Shown piece by piece: positions 9,697 to 19,438 of a stretch of DNA of 64,000 bases. A program made the translations under genes and the position numbers. The stretch's first letter is position 1. Every line of letters begins with the position of its first letter. The notes beneath the pieces are model-generated. The model saw nothing but the letters and a program-made list of their open reading frames with translations, did no database searches and was not told the origin of the DNA. The stretch is taken from NCBI GenBank assembly GCA_009840005.1, contig VXOR01000055.1:1-64000 (forward strand). Direction: 5' to 3'. The stretch is from Gemmatimonadota bacterium (GTDB lineage Bacteria > Latescibacterota > UBA2968 > UBA8231).

Positions 9697-11718
9697 ATGT
9701 TCACAAATAACCGCTATATAGTCGCTCTTTTTCTCTTGGCCCTGATTCTGCGCCTGGCCTATCTAGTAGAAATCCGCGATACACTCTACTTTCACACCTT
9801 AATCCTCGACGCAGAGGAGTACTATTATTTAGCTCAGGCTCTGCTCAAAGGCGACTGGTGGCTCACCACTCACCGCACCTATGTCCACGGTCCGCTCTAT
9901 CCCGCGCTGTTGGCTCTGCTCAAGCTGGGCGGAGCCGGGCTCGTGGCCACGCGTCTGTTTCAGGCCGTCCTCGGGGCTTTATCCTGCGTCCTACTCTACG
10001 TTATTGCCCGTCGCTTTTTCCCCGCTCCTACCCCTTTGCTAACTGGCCTGATAGCAGTTGGGTACTGGCCCTTTATCCTCTACAACGGCCAACTGCTGGC
10101 CACCACCCTGACCATCTTTATCGAACTACTCTTGGTGATCCAACTGGTGCGCTGCACCGACCGGCCTAGCTATTGGTCGGCCGCTGGTGCTGGAGCGCTA
10201 CTGGGCCTGCTGATCGAGACGCGCAGCAATACCCTGTTGCTAGTGCCGGTGGCCCTCTGGTGGCTCTATCACCGGACTCGGTCCCGATTGCTGGTGCCTT
10301 TCTGCGTGGGACTCTGCGCTGTTCTGGCTCCTTTTCTGATCCATAATAGCCTCGTTCAAGGCACGCCGCTCCCTTTCCAGGGGGCTTGGAGCTTCTACAT
10401 GGGCAACAACCCTGCGGCTGATGGCACCCCGTATGCACGCCAGGGGATAGACTGGCAACGTCTCGAAATACTGCCCTATCAGGCAGATACGGCTGCTTCG
10501 CTAGCTGATAGAGGCCGGTTCTATCTGAGTGAGGGCCTCGATTTTATTGTTGACCAACCGCTCGCCTACCTCCACTTGCTCTACCGCAAATTCAGACTGT
10601 TCTGGCACGCCTTTGAAATCCCAGTGAGCGTTGATATCCACTTTTACGAGGCACATTCCCGTCTGAGTTACCTGAACCTTTTCGGCTTTGGCCTTGTTGC
10701 ACCCCTGGCTCTAGTGGGGTTGGTGTGGAACTGGAACCGATGGCACCAATACGGTTTGCTCTACGGCTTCGGACTATCCTACTTGGTCTCGGGTCTGCTC
10801 TTCACGGTGTGCGCTCGCTATCGGCTTCCCGCGGTGCCTTTTCTAATGCTTTTCGCCGCCGAAGCTCTCCGTCAGGGTGCCCTGAGTCTAAAGGGGCACC
10901 AGTGGCGGCGCAGTGCGGCCTTGGCGCTGATTCTGGGTGCTGCTCTTGCACTGGGGCATACTGGAGTTGATCCCGCACAGGTGGATCATCTGCGCTCTGC
11001 TTGGCTCCGAGGGCAGGTCCACATGCGCAACCAAGCATATGACCGCGCCGAAAGGGCCTATTTGCAAGCGCTCCAAGCCGGTCCCGACGCAGATGTCTAC
11101 AGCAGTCTGGGCGCGGTTTACGAAGCGGAGAGGCGGCCTCGCGAAGCTGAAACGGCTTATCGCCGAGCCCTCGCTCTGGCCTCTGATCACACCCGGGCTC
11201 GGCTCAATCTGGGCAATCTTCTCCGCGGGGAGCAGCGCTTCGATGAAGCCAAGGCCCTCTTCCTTAAGGCGCTTGCCAACGATCCCCGACCCGTCATTCA
11301 ATACGAAGGCCACTACTATCTGGGCTACCTCTACTTGGACCGGCGGGACTATCTACGGGCTTATGGCTCTTTCACTACGGCTGTAGAAGCAGAGCAACGA
11401 GCCGAAGGTTTCTACGCCTTGGCTAATGCCTGCCATCAGCTAGGACGCCAAGACGAACAGATCCGGTATTTGTGGCAGACTGTGGACATAGATCCAGAAT
11501 TTGCCGCTGCCCACCGCAACCTTGGAGCTTTGTACCTGCAGCGAGGCGAGCACTCCCTTGCCGAAGAGGCGCTGCACCGAGCCCTGCAACTCGAACCTGA
11601 TGTGGCTATAGCCCACTACAATCTGGGCGTACTCTATATGCGCACTGGGCGACGAGATTTGGCCCAGGCTGCCTTTGAAGCCGCCGAGCGGCTACGCCGG
11701 GCGGGGACATCCCCCTAA
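9697..11718 (+). CDS. membrane glycosyltransferase (ArnT/PMT-like) with C-terminal TPR repeats
   Basis: I start at the ATG at 9697; the frame also allows TTG at 9691. The product (673 residues) has about ten hydrophobic segments, with an acidic motif after the first (LILDAEEYYYLAQALL), as expected for GT-C transferases that use lipid-linked sugars. From about residue 440 to the end there are six or seven TPR units (AYDRAERAYLQALQAG, ARLNLGNLLRGEQRF, AHRNLGALYLQRGEH, AHYNLGVLYMRTGRR). It is divergent from the chaperone lipoprotein gene and shares its architecture with the glycosyltransferase at 5613-7754. The substrate is not predictable from sequence. Confidence 0.8.
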   Translation: MFTNNRYIVALFLLALILRLAYLVEIRDTLYFHTLILDAEEYYYLAQALLKGDWWLTTHRTYVHGPLYPALLALLKLGGAGLVATRLFQAVLGALSCVLLYVIARRFFPAPTPLLTGLIAVGYWPFILYNGQLLATTLTIFIELLLVIQLVRCTDRPSYWSAAGAGALLGLLIETRSNTLLLVPVALWWLYHRTRSRLLVPFCVGLCAVLAPFLIHNSLVQGTPLPFQGAWSFYMGNNPAADGTPYARQGIDWQRLEILPYQADTAASLADRGRFYLSEGLDFIVDQPLAYLHLLYRKFRLFWHAFEIPVSVDIHFYEAHSRLSYLNLFGFGLVAPLALVGLVWNWNRWHQYGLLYGFGLSYLVSGLLFTVCARYRLPAVPFLMLFAAEALRQGALSLKGHQWRRSAALALILGAALALGHTGVDPAQVDHLRSAWLRGQVHMRNQAYDRAERAYLQALQAGPDADVYSSLGAVYEAERRPREAETAYRRALALASDHTRARLNLGNLLRGEQRFDEAKALFLKALANDPRPVIQYEGHYYLGYLYLDRRDYLRAYGSFTTAVEAEQRAEGFYALANACHQLGRQDEQIRYLWQTVDIDPEFAAAHRNLGALYLQRGEHSLAEEALHRALQLEPDVAIAHYNLGVLYMRTGRRDLAQAAFEAAERLRRAGTSP

Positions 11719-11772
11719 AAGAGGGCTTAAAATTCCGGCCTAGCGGTACATGACTACAACAGCTACCGAAAA

Positions 11773-11792
11773 TATTGAAGCACCCTTCAATA
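11773..11792 (-). terminator. hairpin overlapping the stop codon of the last tandem surface-protein gene
   Basis: TATTGAAG (11773-11780) pairs with CTTCAATA (11785-11792) around a four-base loop. On the minus strand it is followed by a short run of T, so it would act as a weak intrinsic terminator for the three-gene surface-protein operon. The stem overlaps the TGA stop codon of that operon's last gene. Confidence 0.45.
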
Positions 11793-13670
11793 GGCGACGT
11801 GTAGTGGTTTTATGGCCTCGACCGTTTGGCGGTCAGTATCGACGGAGACGCGGTATAGGTACAGCCCCGGCGGCACCAGCCGCCCTGACTCGTCCCGACC
11901 ATCCCACATCCGCTCATAGATACCTACATCGTCCAACCCTTCATACACCTGACGCACCCGACGACCCGACAAGTCCCACACCGCCACCTCTACCCAGGAC
12001 GGATCCGTCAACTCTACCAAGCTATACTCCAATCCCACCACATCGTTGTGCGCATCCCCGTTGGGCGTCAAGACTGCTGGTCCTTCCTCTATCTGCAACA
12101 CGTCTTGATGTTCCACTTTGGTGGCCACCCACACTCGATTGTTCTCATAGGCGGGGGTAGCATCGCCTTCCTGCACGCTCTGGGGCACCTCCAACGGCTG
12201 GGCACTATCCCACACCCGCACCGAAAAAGCCGAGCCATAGCGCAATACCTCTGCTTCGAAGATCACCTCGACCAGAGCTCCCGAATCCTGAGCCGTCAGT
12301 CGCGGGATACTCACGACTACTCGGTGCAACTCGGCCGCTTTCACTGCATAATCTACCGGCTCATCGCCGATGCGCACTTGAGTTACGGGTCCTAGCTGTG
12401 CCGTTGTGGTTACCTCTAAACGGTCAAAGCCGCCACTGTCTACGCCAATGGTAGGTCGCAACACATAGGTAAACTGCTGTGGCTGTCCTACCGTTGCCTC
12501 CACAGGCCAGACCTCGCCGACCAACTGCGTGGCCACCGGTGGGGAAGCGCGTACTTCGAGAAAATCCACCTGTCCACCGTCGTCGTCTTGAGGCAAAAAA
12601 TCGACCCTGAGTTGGAGGTAGCGCCTTGGACTCAGCGACACTACGGGGGTGCCGTTGCTGTCGGCAAAGGCGTAGGGGGACGACCAGAACGTCCAGTTGG
12701 CTTGATCGTAGCCAGTGCCGGCTTTTTCACCCACAGCTAGCTTGGCGTATTCGGTTCGGCTGACGGGTGTTTTTTCGTCGCCTCGTCCGGTGAAGCGCCA
12801 GAACAGGTCGGGGTCTTCGTCTTGTCCGGAGCGGGATTGGATAAGCACTTGGGCTTTGGGGTCTTGTCGTCCGGCCCAGCGCAGGTCGCCCCAGGCCATG
12901 GGCTGACCAAAATCGAGAATATTGGAGATATAAGTTGCTTGTTCAGCAAAGCCTTTGGCGTAGATTTCTATCTCGTTGACTTCCCAGTCCTCGCCGTGTT
13001 CGCCGACAGTCACCTGCACGAATTCCACATCCTCGTGTGCTAGAATGGGTACATCCAGGATCTGCTCTCGGTTGTCACGCACTTCGACGATCCAAGGCGA
13101 CAACGGCTCGGGAGTAAGACTAAAAGAGATGCCCACGGGTAGCTGCCCAATGTGGACGCGGAAGGTCCGCACCGTTCTGCTCGGATCGGTCAACCCGGAT
13201 ATAACCCGAATCCGATCAATGCGATAACGACTGCCTAAAAAAATATTAGCTGTGCCTTGGCGACTGAAGTCGTCGGTACAGGATCCTCGGCCGCGAAATT
13301 GGGCGCATATATATTTCTCTGCTAGCCAGAAGACACCCGTATCCCCATCCCACACCTCTCTATTTATATTAGGCCTTAAATGCGCCCCTCCCTTCTCTTC
13401 GATTCCAGGTGCGATGTTGAAGTCTGGATCGCGTTTCAGAGGCCAGATACTAGCGCTATCCAAGCCTATCTCGGTGGCTTTCCCACCTCGGTCGGCCTCT
13501 ATATCGGTCCAGCTTAGCTGGATAAAATCCACCCCTTCGCCGCTCGCTTCAGGCGGTGGCGCTAGCGCCTCACCGCCGAAACGGTAGATGACCAACCCGG
13601 AAGCTTCTCCAGTCGCGAAGCCAATCCACAGGAAGAGAGCCCAGGGCAACGAACGGAATAGGTCGCTCAT
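11787..13670 (-). CDS. large secreted surface protein, tandem copy 3 of 3
   Basis: 627 residues with the shared family architecture: signal segment (about 1-24), the motif GLVIYRFGGEAL, a discoidin-like region (about 95-240, ending EIEIYAKGF), a beta-rich middle with RSGQDEDPDLFW, WTFWSSPYAF and LSPRRYLQLR, LVGEVWP near 384, an Ig-like stretch, and a FlgD/CHU_C-like end (VLTPNGDAHND, WDLSGRRVRQ, PPGLYLYRVS). It is the last gene of a same-strand trio with 30-base spacers, and has no clear ribosome binding site. A surface or extracellular matrix protein is inferred. Discoidin-like folds often bind sugars, but no ligand can be named. Confidence 0.85.
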   Translation of the reverse strand: MSDLFRSLPWALFLWIGFATGEASGLVIYRFGGEALAPPPEASGEGVDFIQLSWTDIEADRGGKATEIGLDSASIWPLKRDPDFNIAPGIEEKGGAHLRPNINREVWDGDTGVFWLAEKYICAQFRGRGSCTDDFSRQGTANIFLGSRYRIDRIRVISGLTDPSRTVRTFRVHIGQLPVGISFSLTPEPLSPWIVEVRDNREQILDVPILAHEDVEFVQVTVGEHGEDWEVNEIEIYAKGFAEQATYISNILDFGQPMAWGDLRWAGRQDPKAQVLIQSRSGQDEDPDLFWRFTGRGDEKTPVSRTEYAKLAVGEKAGTGYDQANWTFWSSPYAFADSNGTPVVSLSPRRYLQLRVDFLPQDDDGGQVDFLEVRASPPVATQLVGEVWPVEATVGQPQQFTYVLRPTIGVDSGGFDRLEVTTTAQLGPVTQVRIGDEPVDYAVKAAELHRVVVSIPRLTAQDSGALVEVIFEAEVLRYGSAFSVRVWDSAQPLEVPQSVQEGDATPAYENNRVWVATKVEHQDVLQIEEGPAVLTPNGDAHNDVVGLEYSLVELTDPSWVEVAVWDLSGRRVRQVYEGLDDVGIYERMWDGRDESGRLVPPGLYLYRVSVDTDRQTVEAIKPLHVAY

Positions 13671-13700
13671 AAGATGGGTCTAAGACACTTGAGAAACTGT

Positions 13701-15584
13701 TCAGTACACCACATGCAGGAGCCCGGCTTGCTCGACCGTTTGATGATCGGCCTCGACGGAGACGCGGTATAGGTACAGCCCCGGCGGCACCAGCCGGTCC
13801 GACTCGTCGCGACCATCCCACACCCGCTCGTAGATACCAACCCCATCCAACCCCCCATACACCTGACGAACCCGACGACCCGATAAGTCCCACACCGCCA
13901 CCGCCACCCACGACCGACCCGTCAGCTCTATCAAGCGATACTCCAATCCTACTGTGTCGTTGTGTCCATCCCCATTGGGCGTCAAAACCGCCGGCTTCTG
14001 GCTCATCTGCAACAGCCCTTGATGCTCCGCCTTGGTGGCCACCCACACCCGATTGTCCTCATAGGCGGGGATAGCATCGCCTTCCTGCACGCTCTGGGGC
14101 ACCTCCAACGGCAGGGCGCTGTCCCACACTCGCATTGAAAAAGTCGAACCATAGCGCAACACCTCTGCCTCGAAGACCACCTCGACCAAAGCACCCGAAT
14201 CCTGAGCCGTCAGCCGGGGGATACTCACGACCACCCGGTGCGGCTCGGCCACCTCCACTGTATAAGACACTGGCTCATCGCCGATGCGCACTTGGGCTAC
14301 GGGACCTAGTCGCGCCACGGTGGCCACCTCCAACCGGTCAAACCCGCCATTATCAACTCCAATGGTTGGTCTCAGCACATAGGTAAACTGCTGCGGCTGT
14401 CCTACGGCGACCTCGACCGGCCAAATCTCGCCGACCAACTGCGTGGCCACCGGTGGGGAAGCGCGCACTTCGAGAAAATCCATCTGTCCACTGTCTTCGT
14501 CTTGGGGGAGAATGTCAACCTTGAGTTGTAGGTAGCGTCTTGGACTCAGCGACACGATGGGGATGCCACTGCTGTCGGCAAAGGCGTAGGGGGACGACCA
14601 GAACGTCCAGTTGGCTTGATCGTAGCCGGTGCCGGCTTTTTCGCCGATAGCTAACTTGGCGTAGTCGGTTCGGCTGACGGGTATTTTTTCGTCGCCTCGT
14701 CCGGTGAATCGCCAGAACAGGTTGGGGTCTTCGTCTTGTCCGGAGCGGGATTGGATGAGGACGCGGGCTTTGGAGTCTTGGCGTCCGGCCCAGCGCAGGT
14801 CGCCCCAGGCCATCGGCTGGCCAAAATCGAGGATATTGGAGATATACGTCGCTTGTTCGACAAAGCCCTTGGCGTAGATTTCTATCTCGTGGACTTCCCA
14901 GTCCTCGTTGTGTTCGCCGACCGTCACCTGCACGAATTCCACTTGCTCGTGCGGTGGGATGGGGATGTCGAGGATCTGCTCTCGATTGTCTCGCACTTCC
15001 ACGATCCAGGGGGCAAAGGGCGGAGGATTCCAAGTGATCCTCATGGTGGGAAGAAGCGGGGACATGAAAACGCGGAGGGAGCCCACAATTTTGCCTGGGT
15101 CGGCCAACCCGGACTTCACCCGAATCCGGTCGATGAGGTAGCGACTGCCTAAAAAAATATTGGTCGTGCCTGGGGTGCCGAAATCGTCAATACAGAGGAG
15201 ACTATAGGCTTCAAACTCGGCGCACAGATATCTGTCTGCCAACCAAACCGTACTCTCGTCCCCATCCCAGACCTGTCCATTGACGTTGGGTCTGACGTGG
15301 CTTCCTCCTTTTTCTTCAATGCTTGGCGCTATATTGAAAGTAGGATCGCGTTTTTGAGCCTGAATGGCAGCGTCTATATCCAGACCGGCGGCTTCTCCAC
15401 CTAGGGAAGGATCGAGATCGGTCCAGCTCAACTGGATAAATTCCACTCCTTCGTGGTTTACTTCGGGCGGCGGCGCTAGCGCTTCGCCGCCGAAACGGTA
15501 GATGACCAACCCGGCAGCTTCTCCAGTCGCGAAACCAATCCACAGGAAGAGAGCCCAGGGCAACGAACGGAATAGGTCGCTCAT
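13701..15584 (-). CDS. large secreted surface protein, tandem copy 2 of 3
   Basis: 627 residues, collinear with its neighbours. Discoidin-like signature NGQVWDGDESTVWLADRY at about 102-119; EIEIYAKGF near 233; WTFWSSPYAF near 326; VGEIWP near 384; TPNGDGHND near 535. A stretch of 199 bases (14564-14762) is identical to 728-926 in the copy at the left edge, 13 kb away, although flanking sequence differs. This is a sign of recent exchange between copies. The upstream and downstream spacers are both 30 bases, so translation of the three genes is probably from one messenger. Confidence 0.85.
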   Translation of the reverse strand: MSDLFRSLPWALFLWIGFATGEAAGLVIYRFGGEALAPPPEVNHEGVEFIQLSWTDLDPSLGGEAAGLDIDAAIQAQKRDPTFNIAPSIEEKGGSHVRPNVNGQVWDGDESTVWLADRYLCAEFEAYSLLCIDDFGTPGTTNIFLGSRYLIDRIRVKSGLADPGKIVGSLRVFMSPLLPTMRITWNPPPFAPWIVEVRDNREQILDIPIPPHEQVEFVQVTVGEHNEDWEVHEIEIYAKGFVEQATYISNILDFGQPMAWGDLRWAGRQDSKARVLIQSRSGQDEDPNLFWRFTGRGDEKIPVSRTDYAKLAIGEKAGTGYDQANWTFWSSPYAFADSSGIPIVSLSPRRYLQLKVDILPQDEDSGQMDFLEVRASPPVATQLVGEIWPVEVAVGQPQQFTYVLRPTIGVDNGGFDRLEVATVARLGPVAQVRIGDEPVSYTVEVAEPHRVVVSIPRLTAQDSGALVEVVFEAEVLRYGSTFSMRVWDSALPLEVPQSVQEGDAIPAYEDNRVWVATKAEHQGLLQMSQKPAVLTPNGDGHNDTVGLEYRLIELTGRSWVAVAVWDLSGRRVRQVYGGLDGVGIYERVWDGRDESDRLVPPGLYLYRVSVEADHQTVEQAGLLHVVY

Positions 15585-15614
15585 AAGATGGGCCTAAGAC
15601 AAACGAAAAATTGC

Positions 15615-17501
15615 TCAGTACACCACGTGCAGGAGTCCGGCTTGCTCGACCGTTTGGTGGTCGGCCTCGACAGAGACGCGGTATAGGTAGAGTCCCGGCG
15701 GTACTAGCCGTCCTAACTCATCGCGGCCATCCCACATACGCTCATACGTCCCCACGTCGTCTCGCCCTGCATACACTTGACGCACCAGCCGCCCCGACAA
15801 ATCCCACACGACCACCTCCACCGACGCCGCTCCCGTCAGTTCCAATAAATCGTAGCCCAGTCCTACTGTGTCGTTGTACCCATCCCCATTGGGCGTCAAG
15901 ATTGCCGCCGCCGCCCGCACCTGTAACACCGCCTGCTCTCGGGCTGTTGTGGCTACCCACACCCGATTGCCTTCATAGGCTGGACTGGCATCGCCCCCTT
16001 GAACCCCCTGATGCACCTCCAGCGGCTGGGCGCTGTCCCATACCTGTGCGGCAAAGGTAGATCCATAGCGCAATACTTGGGCTTGGAAAACCACTTCCAC
16101 CAAAGCTCCTGAATCCTCGGCCGTCAGCCGCGGAAAACTCACTACTACCCGGTGTGGTTCGGACACCTCCACCGCATAGGACACCGGCTCATCGCCGATG
16201 CGCACCGCAGCCACTCCCTCGACAATCGACGAGGTCGCTATCGCCAACCGGTCAAAGCCCTCGTCGTTGGTGCCAAGGGTTGGTCGCACCGCGTAGGTAA
16301 ACTGCTGTGGCTGTCCCACTTTTACTTCGACCGGCCAGATCTCGCCGACCAACCCCGTTGCCACCGGTGGGGAAGCGCGCAATTCGAGAAAGTCCACCTG
16401 GCCGCCGTCCTCGTCTTGGGGCAGAAAATCGACTTTGAGCTGGAGGTAGCGTCTTGGACTCAGGGACACGATGGGGGTGCCGTTGCCGTCGGCAAAGGCA
16501 TAGGGAGCGGACCAGAACGTCCAGTTCGCATGATCGTAGCCGATGCCGGCTTTTTCGCCGATAGCTAACTTGGCGTATTCGGTTCGGCTGACGGATATTT
16601 TTTCGTCGCCTCGTCCGGTAGATCGCCAGAACAGGTCGGGGTCGTCGTCTTGGCCGGATCGGGTTTGGATGAGGACGCGGGCTTTGGGGTCTTGGCGTCC
16701 GGCCCAGCGCAGGTCGCCCCAGGCCATCGGCTGACCAAAATCGAGGATGTTCGAGATGTAGCTGGCCTTTTTGACCAGCCCTTTGGCGTAGACTTCTATC
16801 TCGTTTACTTCCCAGTCCTCGCGGTGTTCGCTGATGGCCACTTGCACAAAGGTCGTTCCCTCTTGTGGTGGGATGGGTACATCTATGATCTGTTCCCGGT
16901 TGTCTCGCTCTTCGAAGACCCAAGGCGAATACGGCGGGGGATGATCAATGAGCGATCTATTTCTCCAAGGCAACTCTGGCGCGATGTAAATGCGGAAGGT
17001 CCGCACTATTTTACTCGGATCGGTCAGGCCGGATATAATCCGCACCCGATCGATAAGATAGGGACGACCTAAGTTGATATTAGCCGTGCCTTGCCGGCCA
17101 AAATCGTCTACGCAGAAAAATTTGCTGAGGTCGCCACACAGATAACTAGCCGCCACCCAAGGCACGCTGACATCTCCATCCCATACTTCCACATTCACAT
17201 TGGGTCTGACGTGTTCTCCACCATGTTCTTCAATCCCGGGGGCGATATTGAAATTTGGATCGCGTTCGAGCGGCTGGATAGCGGCGGTGTCTATATTCAG
17301 ATCGACTGTCTCTCCGCCTAGGGAAGGATCGAGATCGGTCCAGCTTAACTGGATGAATTCCACGCCTTCATGATCTGCTCCTGGAGGCGGGTCCAGTGCT
17401 TCGCCGCCCAATCGGTAGATGACCAACCCGGAAGCCGGTCCGGCCGCGAAACTAGCCCACAAGAAGAGGCCCCAGATCAACAAACGGAATAAGTCAGCCA
17501 T
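15615..17501 (-). CDS. large secreted surface protein, tandem copy 1 of 3 (operon-leading)
   Basis: 628 residues with the same plan as the next two genes: hydrophobic N-terminus (LIWGLFLWASFAAG), GLVIYRLGGEALDPPP, discoidin-like region with VEVWDGDVSVPWVAASY, then VNEIEVYAKGL, WTFWSAPYAF, LVGEIWP and a C-terminal TPNGDGYND plus PPGLYLYRVS domain. It is the first gene of the trio and should carry the operon promoter in the 426-base region upstream. Its N-terminal third differs most from the other copies, while the C-terminal 40 residues match the middle copy almost exactly. Confidence 0.85.
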   Translation of the reverse strand: MADLFRLLIWGLFLWASFAAGPASGLVIYRLGGEALDPPPGADHEGVEFIQLSWTDLDPSLGGETVDLNIDTAAIQPLERDPNFNIAPGIEEHGGEHVRPNVNVEVWDGDVSVPWVAASYLCGDLSKFFCVDDFGRQGTANINLGRPYLIDRVRIISGLTDPSKIVRTFRIYIAPELPWRNRSLIDHPPPYSPWVFEERDNREQIIDVPIPPQEGTTFVQVAISEHREDWEVNEIEVYAKGLVKKASYISNILDFGQPMAWGDLRWAGRQDPKARVLIQTRSGQDDDPDLFWRSTGRGDEKISVSRTEYAKLAIGEKAGIGYDHANWTFWSAPYAFADGNGTPIVSLSPRRYLQLKVDFLPQDEDGGQVDFLELRASPPVATGLVGEIWPVEVKVGQPQQFTYAVRPTLGTNDEGFDRLAIATSSIVEGVAAVRIGDEPVSYAVEVSEPHRVVVSFPRLTAEDSGALVEVVFQAQVLRYGSTFAAQVWDSAQPLEVHQGVQGGDASPAYEGNRVWVATTAREQAVLQVRAAAAILTPNGDGYNDTVGLGYDLLELTGAASVEVVVWDLSGRLVRQVYAGRDDVGTYERMWDGRDELGRLVPPGLYLYRVSVEADHQTVEQAGLLHVVY

Positions 17502-17927
17502 AGGGTGGACCTTGATCTCGCTATTGTGGAAGGGCGAAAATCACAGAAGCTACTGCGGAGCGATGAACGGCGTCTGCAAAAGCTCTGCTCCTCAAATCGG
17601 CCCAGATTGCGAAAAGTCGGATGTTCTAAAACAAAATAGCGCTTATCCCTTATCCATGTAGGAAAAAAATATTACAAGAAATTAACGGGCATATCAATCA
17701 AAATTTCTCGCTCTGTGTGCACGCGGATAACAAAGACCTTGCTTAGACCAACTAAAAAGTTGCGGTAAATCGACACCGAGGCATCCTAGCCCTACAGTAA
17801 AACTTGACAATCTCCCAAAATGGTGGTATCTGAAATACAATAGATGAACAGACGAGGGTTGGCAGTTCTCTCGCACGTCTGTGTCATTGGCCTATCCTTA
17901 TTATCCCCGCACTTGTGGAGGGTAGAG
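17502..17927. other. 426-base intergenic region between divergent genes
   Basis: This AT-richer gap separates the minus-strand surface-protein operon from the plus-strand haem/copper lipoprotein gene, so both promoters should lie here. TTGACA occurs at 17804-17809 on the plus strand, but the matching -10 (TATCTG, 17827-17832) is poor. An 80-codon plus-strand frame at 17419-17661 overlaps the surface-protein gene antisense and has no family features. I see no RNA gene or repeat. Confidence 0.5.
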
Positions 17928-19310
17928 ATGCGGCGAATCGGCTTTGTCCTAAGCGCATTGCTCAGCACTGCGAGTTGGTCTCTGATCGGCTGCGATTCCG
18001 GCCGTTCGGTAGAGCCCCAAGAAACATCAACTTGGGATACGATCCAGCACGATATCTTTGCCTCCAACTGCGTTAGCTGCCACAGTGTCGGCACCTCCTT
18101 TGCCCGGCAGTCGGGCTTGGTTTTGACTCCAGATTTAGCTTACAGCCAACTGATCAATAGTGTCCCGCGCAATGCCGCGGCCGCCCAAGATGGCTTGGTC
18201 TTGCTGAGCAATGAGGGACTTGCGGGCCTTTTTAAGAGTTACCTGTGGGAAAAGATCAACGCGCCCGACCAAGATCACTTCTACGCCGACCATCCCAACT
18301 ACGGCGCACAGATGCCACTGGGTCGTCCGCCTCTGACTAACGGCCAACTGGAATTCATACGCCAGTGGATCCGCGCCGGAGCCCCCGAAAAAGGGGTGGT
18401 AGCAGACTTGGCCCTGCTGCAGGACGAGGAACGCTATGCGATACCGAAGTTCGAGTCGCTAGAGCCGCCGCTCGCCGGCATTCAACTCCGCTTGGGTCCC
18501 TTTGAGGTAGCACCCCAGTACGAACGCGAGGTCTATTTTTATCAGGCCCTAGACCACGCCGAGGATATCTTCGTCAACCGCTTCGAACTATCCATGCGGT
18601 CGGGGAGTCACCACTTCATTATCAACCAGTTTCCCGACTATACCCCAGCCGATGTCATTCCCGAGCCGGAGACCTATCGCGACCTGCGCGACGCCGCGGG
18701 TAATTACCAAGACTCTGAAGGGTACGATCTGTTCGACTGGCGGGTCATGCAGTACCAGGTTCCCATCGTAATCGCCCAATCTACGCGCCTTGACTTCAGC
18801 TTGCCTCCCGGCGTGGCCATGCGTTTGCCCGCTGGAACGGGACTCGATATGAACTCCCACTACGCCAACACTGCCGATCAGGTCATGATAGGCGAAGTAC
18901 TTGTCAATCTGCATCTCGCTGATCCCGCGAAAGTGGAGCGAGTAGCCGAGGTCTTTGCCCTGAGCAATTTCGATATTGATCTGCCCGCTGGCGAGGTCAC
19001 TTCCTTGGAAAAAGAGTTCATTTTTAAAGAGGACAGGCACATCTTCCAACTTGTTTCCCACACCCATGACCGCATGGAGGAATTCACCGCCGAATTCATC
19101 GGTGGCCCCCGGGATGGGGAATTGATCTACATCAGCTACGACTGGGAACACCCGGCCCCCCTCAGATTCGATCCGCCGCTCATGGTCGAAGAGGGCCAAG
19201 GCTTCAGGATTAGGGCCACCTACGACAATGACACCGAGCGGAATCTCAATTTCGGGTTCACGCGCGCCGATGAAATGATGATTCTCTACGGCTATTACTA
19301 CGCCGACTGA
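17928..19310 (+). CDS. lipoprotein with c-type haem motif and copper type II monooxygenase-like core
   Basis: I start at ATG 17928, because GGAGG lies seven bases upstream and the product then begins with a proper lipoprotein signal (SLIGC, C22); the frame is open further upstream to 17844. The 460-residue product has one c-type haem motif, CVSCH (48-52), in a cytochrome-like domain. It then has a beta region with HH at 228-229, H311 (MNSHYAN), HTH at 378-380 and DEMMILYGYYY with M450. In peptidylglycine monooxygenase the copper ligands are HH, H, HxH and a Met in DEMxxLYxxYY. The 70-residue gap from the last His to the Met matches that enzyme. A periplasmic copper oxygenase fed electrons by its own haem domain is inferred. 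It precedes the paired membrane proteins. Confidence 0.75.
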   Translation: MRRIGFVLSALLSTASWSLIGCDSGRSVEPQETSTWDTIQHDIFASNCVSCHSVGTSFARQSGLVLTPDLAYSQLINSVPRNAAAAQDGLVLLSNEGLAGLFKSYLWEKINAPDQDHFYADHPNYGAQMPLGRPPLTNGQLEFIRQWIRAGAPEKGVVADLALLQDEERYAIPKFESLEPPLAGIQLRLGPFEVAPQYEREVYFYQALDHAEDIFVNRFELSMRSGSHHFIINQFPDYTPADVIPEPETYRDLRDAAGNYQDSEGYDLFDWRVMQYQVPIVIAQSTRLDFSLPPGVAMRLPAGTGLDMNSHYANTADQVMIGEVLVNLHLADPAKVERVAEVFALSNFDIDLPAGEVTSLEKEFIFKEDRHIFQLVSHTHDRMEEFTAEFIGGPRDGELIYISYDWEHPAPLRFDPPLMVEEGQGFRIRATYDNDTERNLNFGFTRADEMMILYGYYYAD

Positions 19311-19438
19311 GTAGGCGGCCGATCTGGCCCCTGATGTCACTGGGCCTAGGATGAGGCGGGTTTTGACCGCTTGCCTCCGCCTGTGGGCATCCCGGTGATC
19401 AGCGAAGTCTATCGCCGAAGGCTGGAACGGACTGGTAC

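Noticed and set aside
17419..17661. 80-codon plus-strand frame
   Set aside because: Half of it lies antisense to the surface-protein gene, and it has no start signal, family motif or sensible composition.
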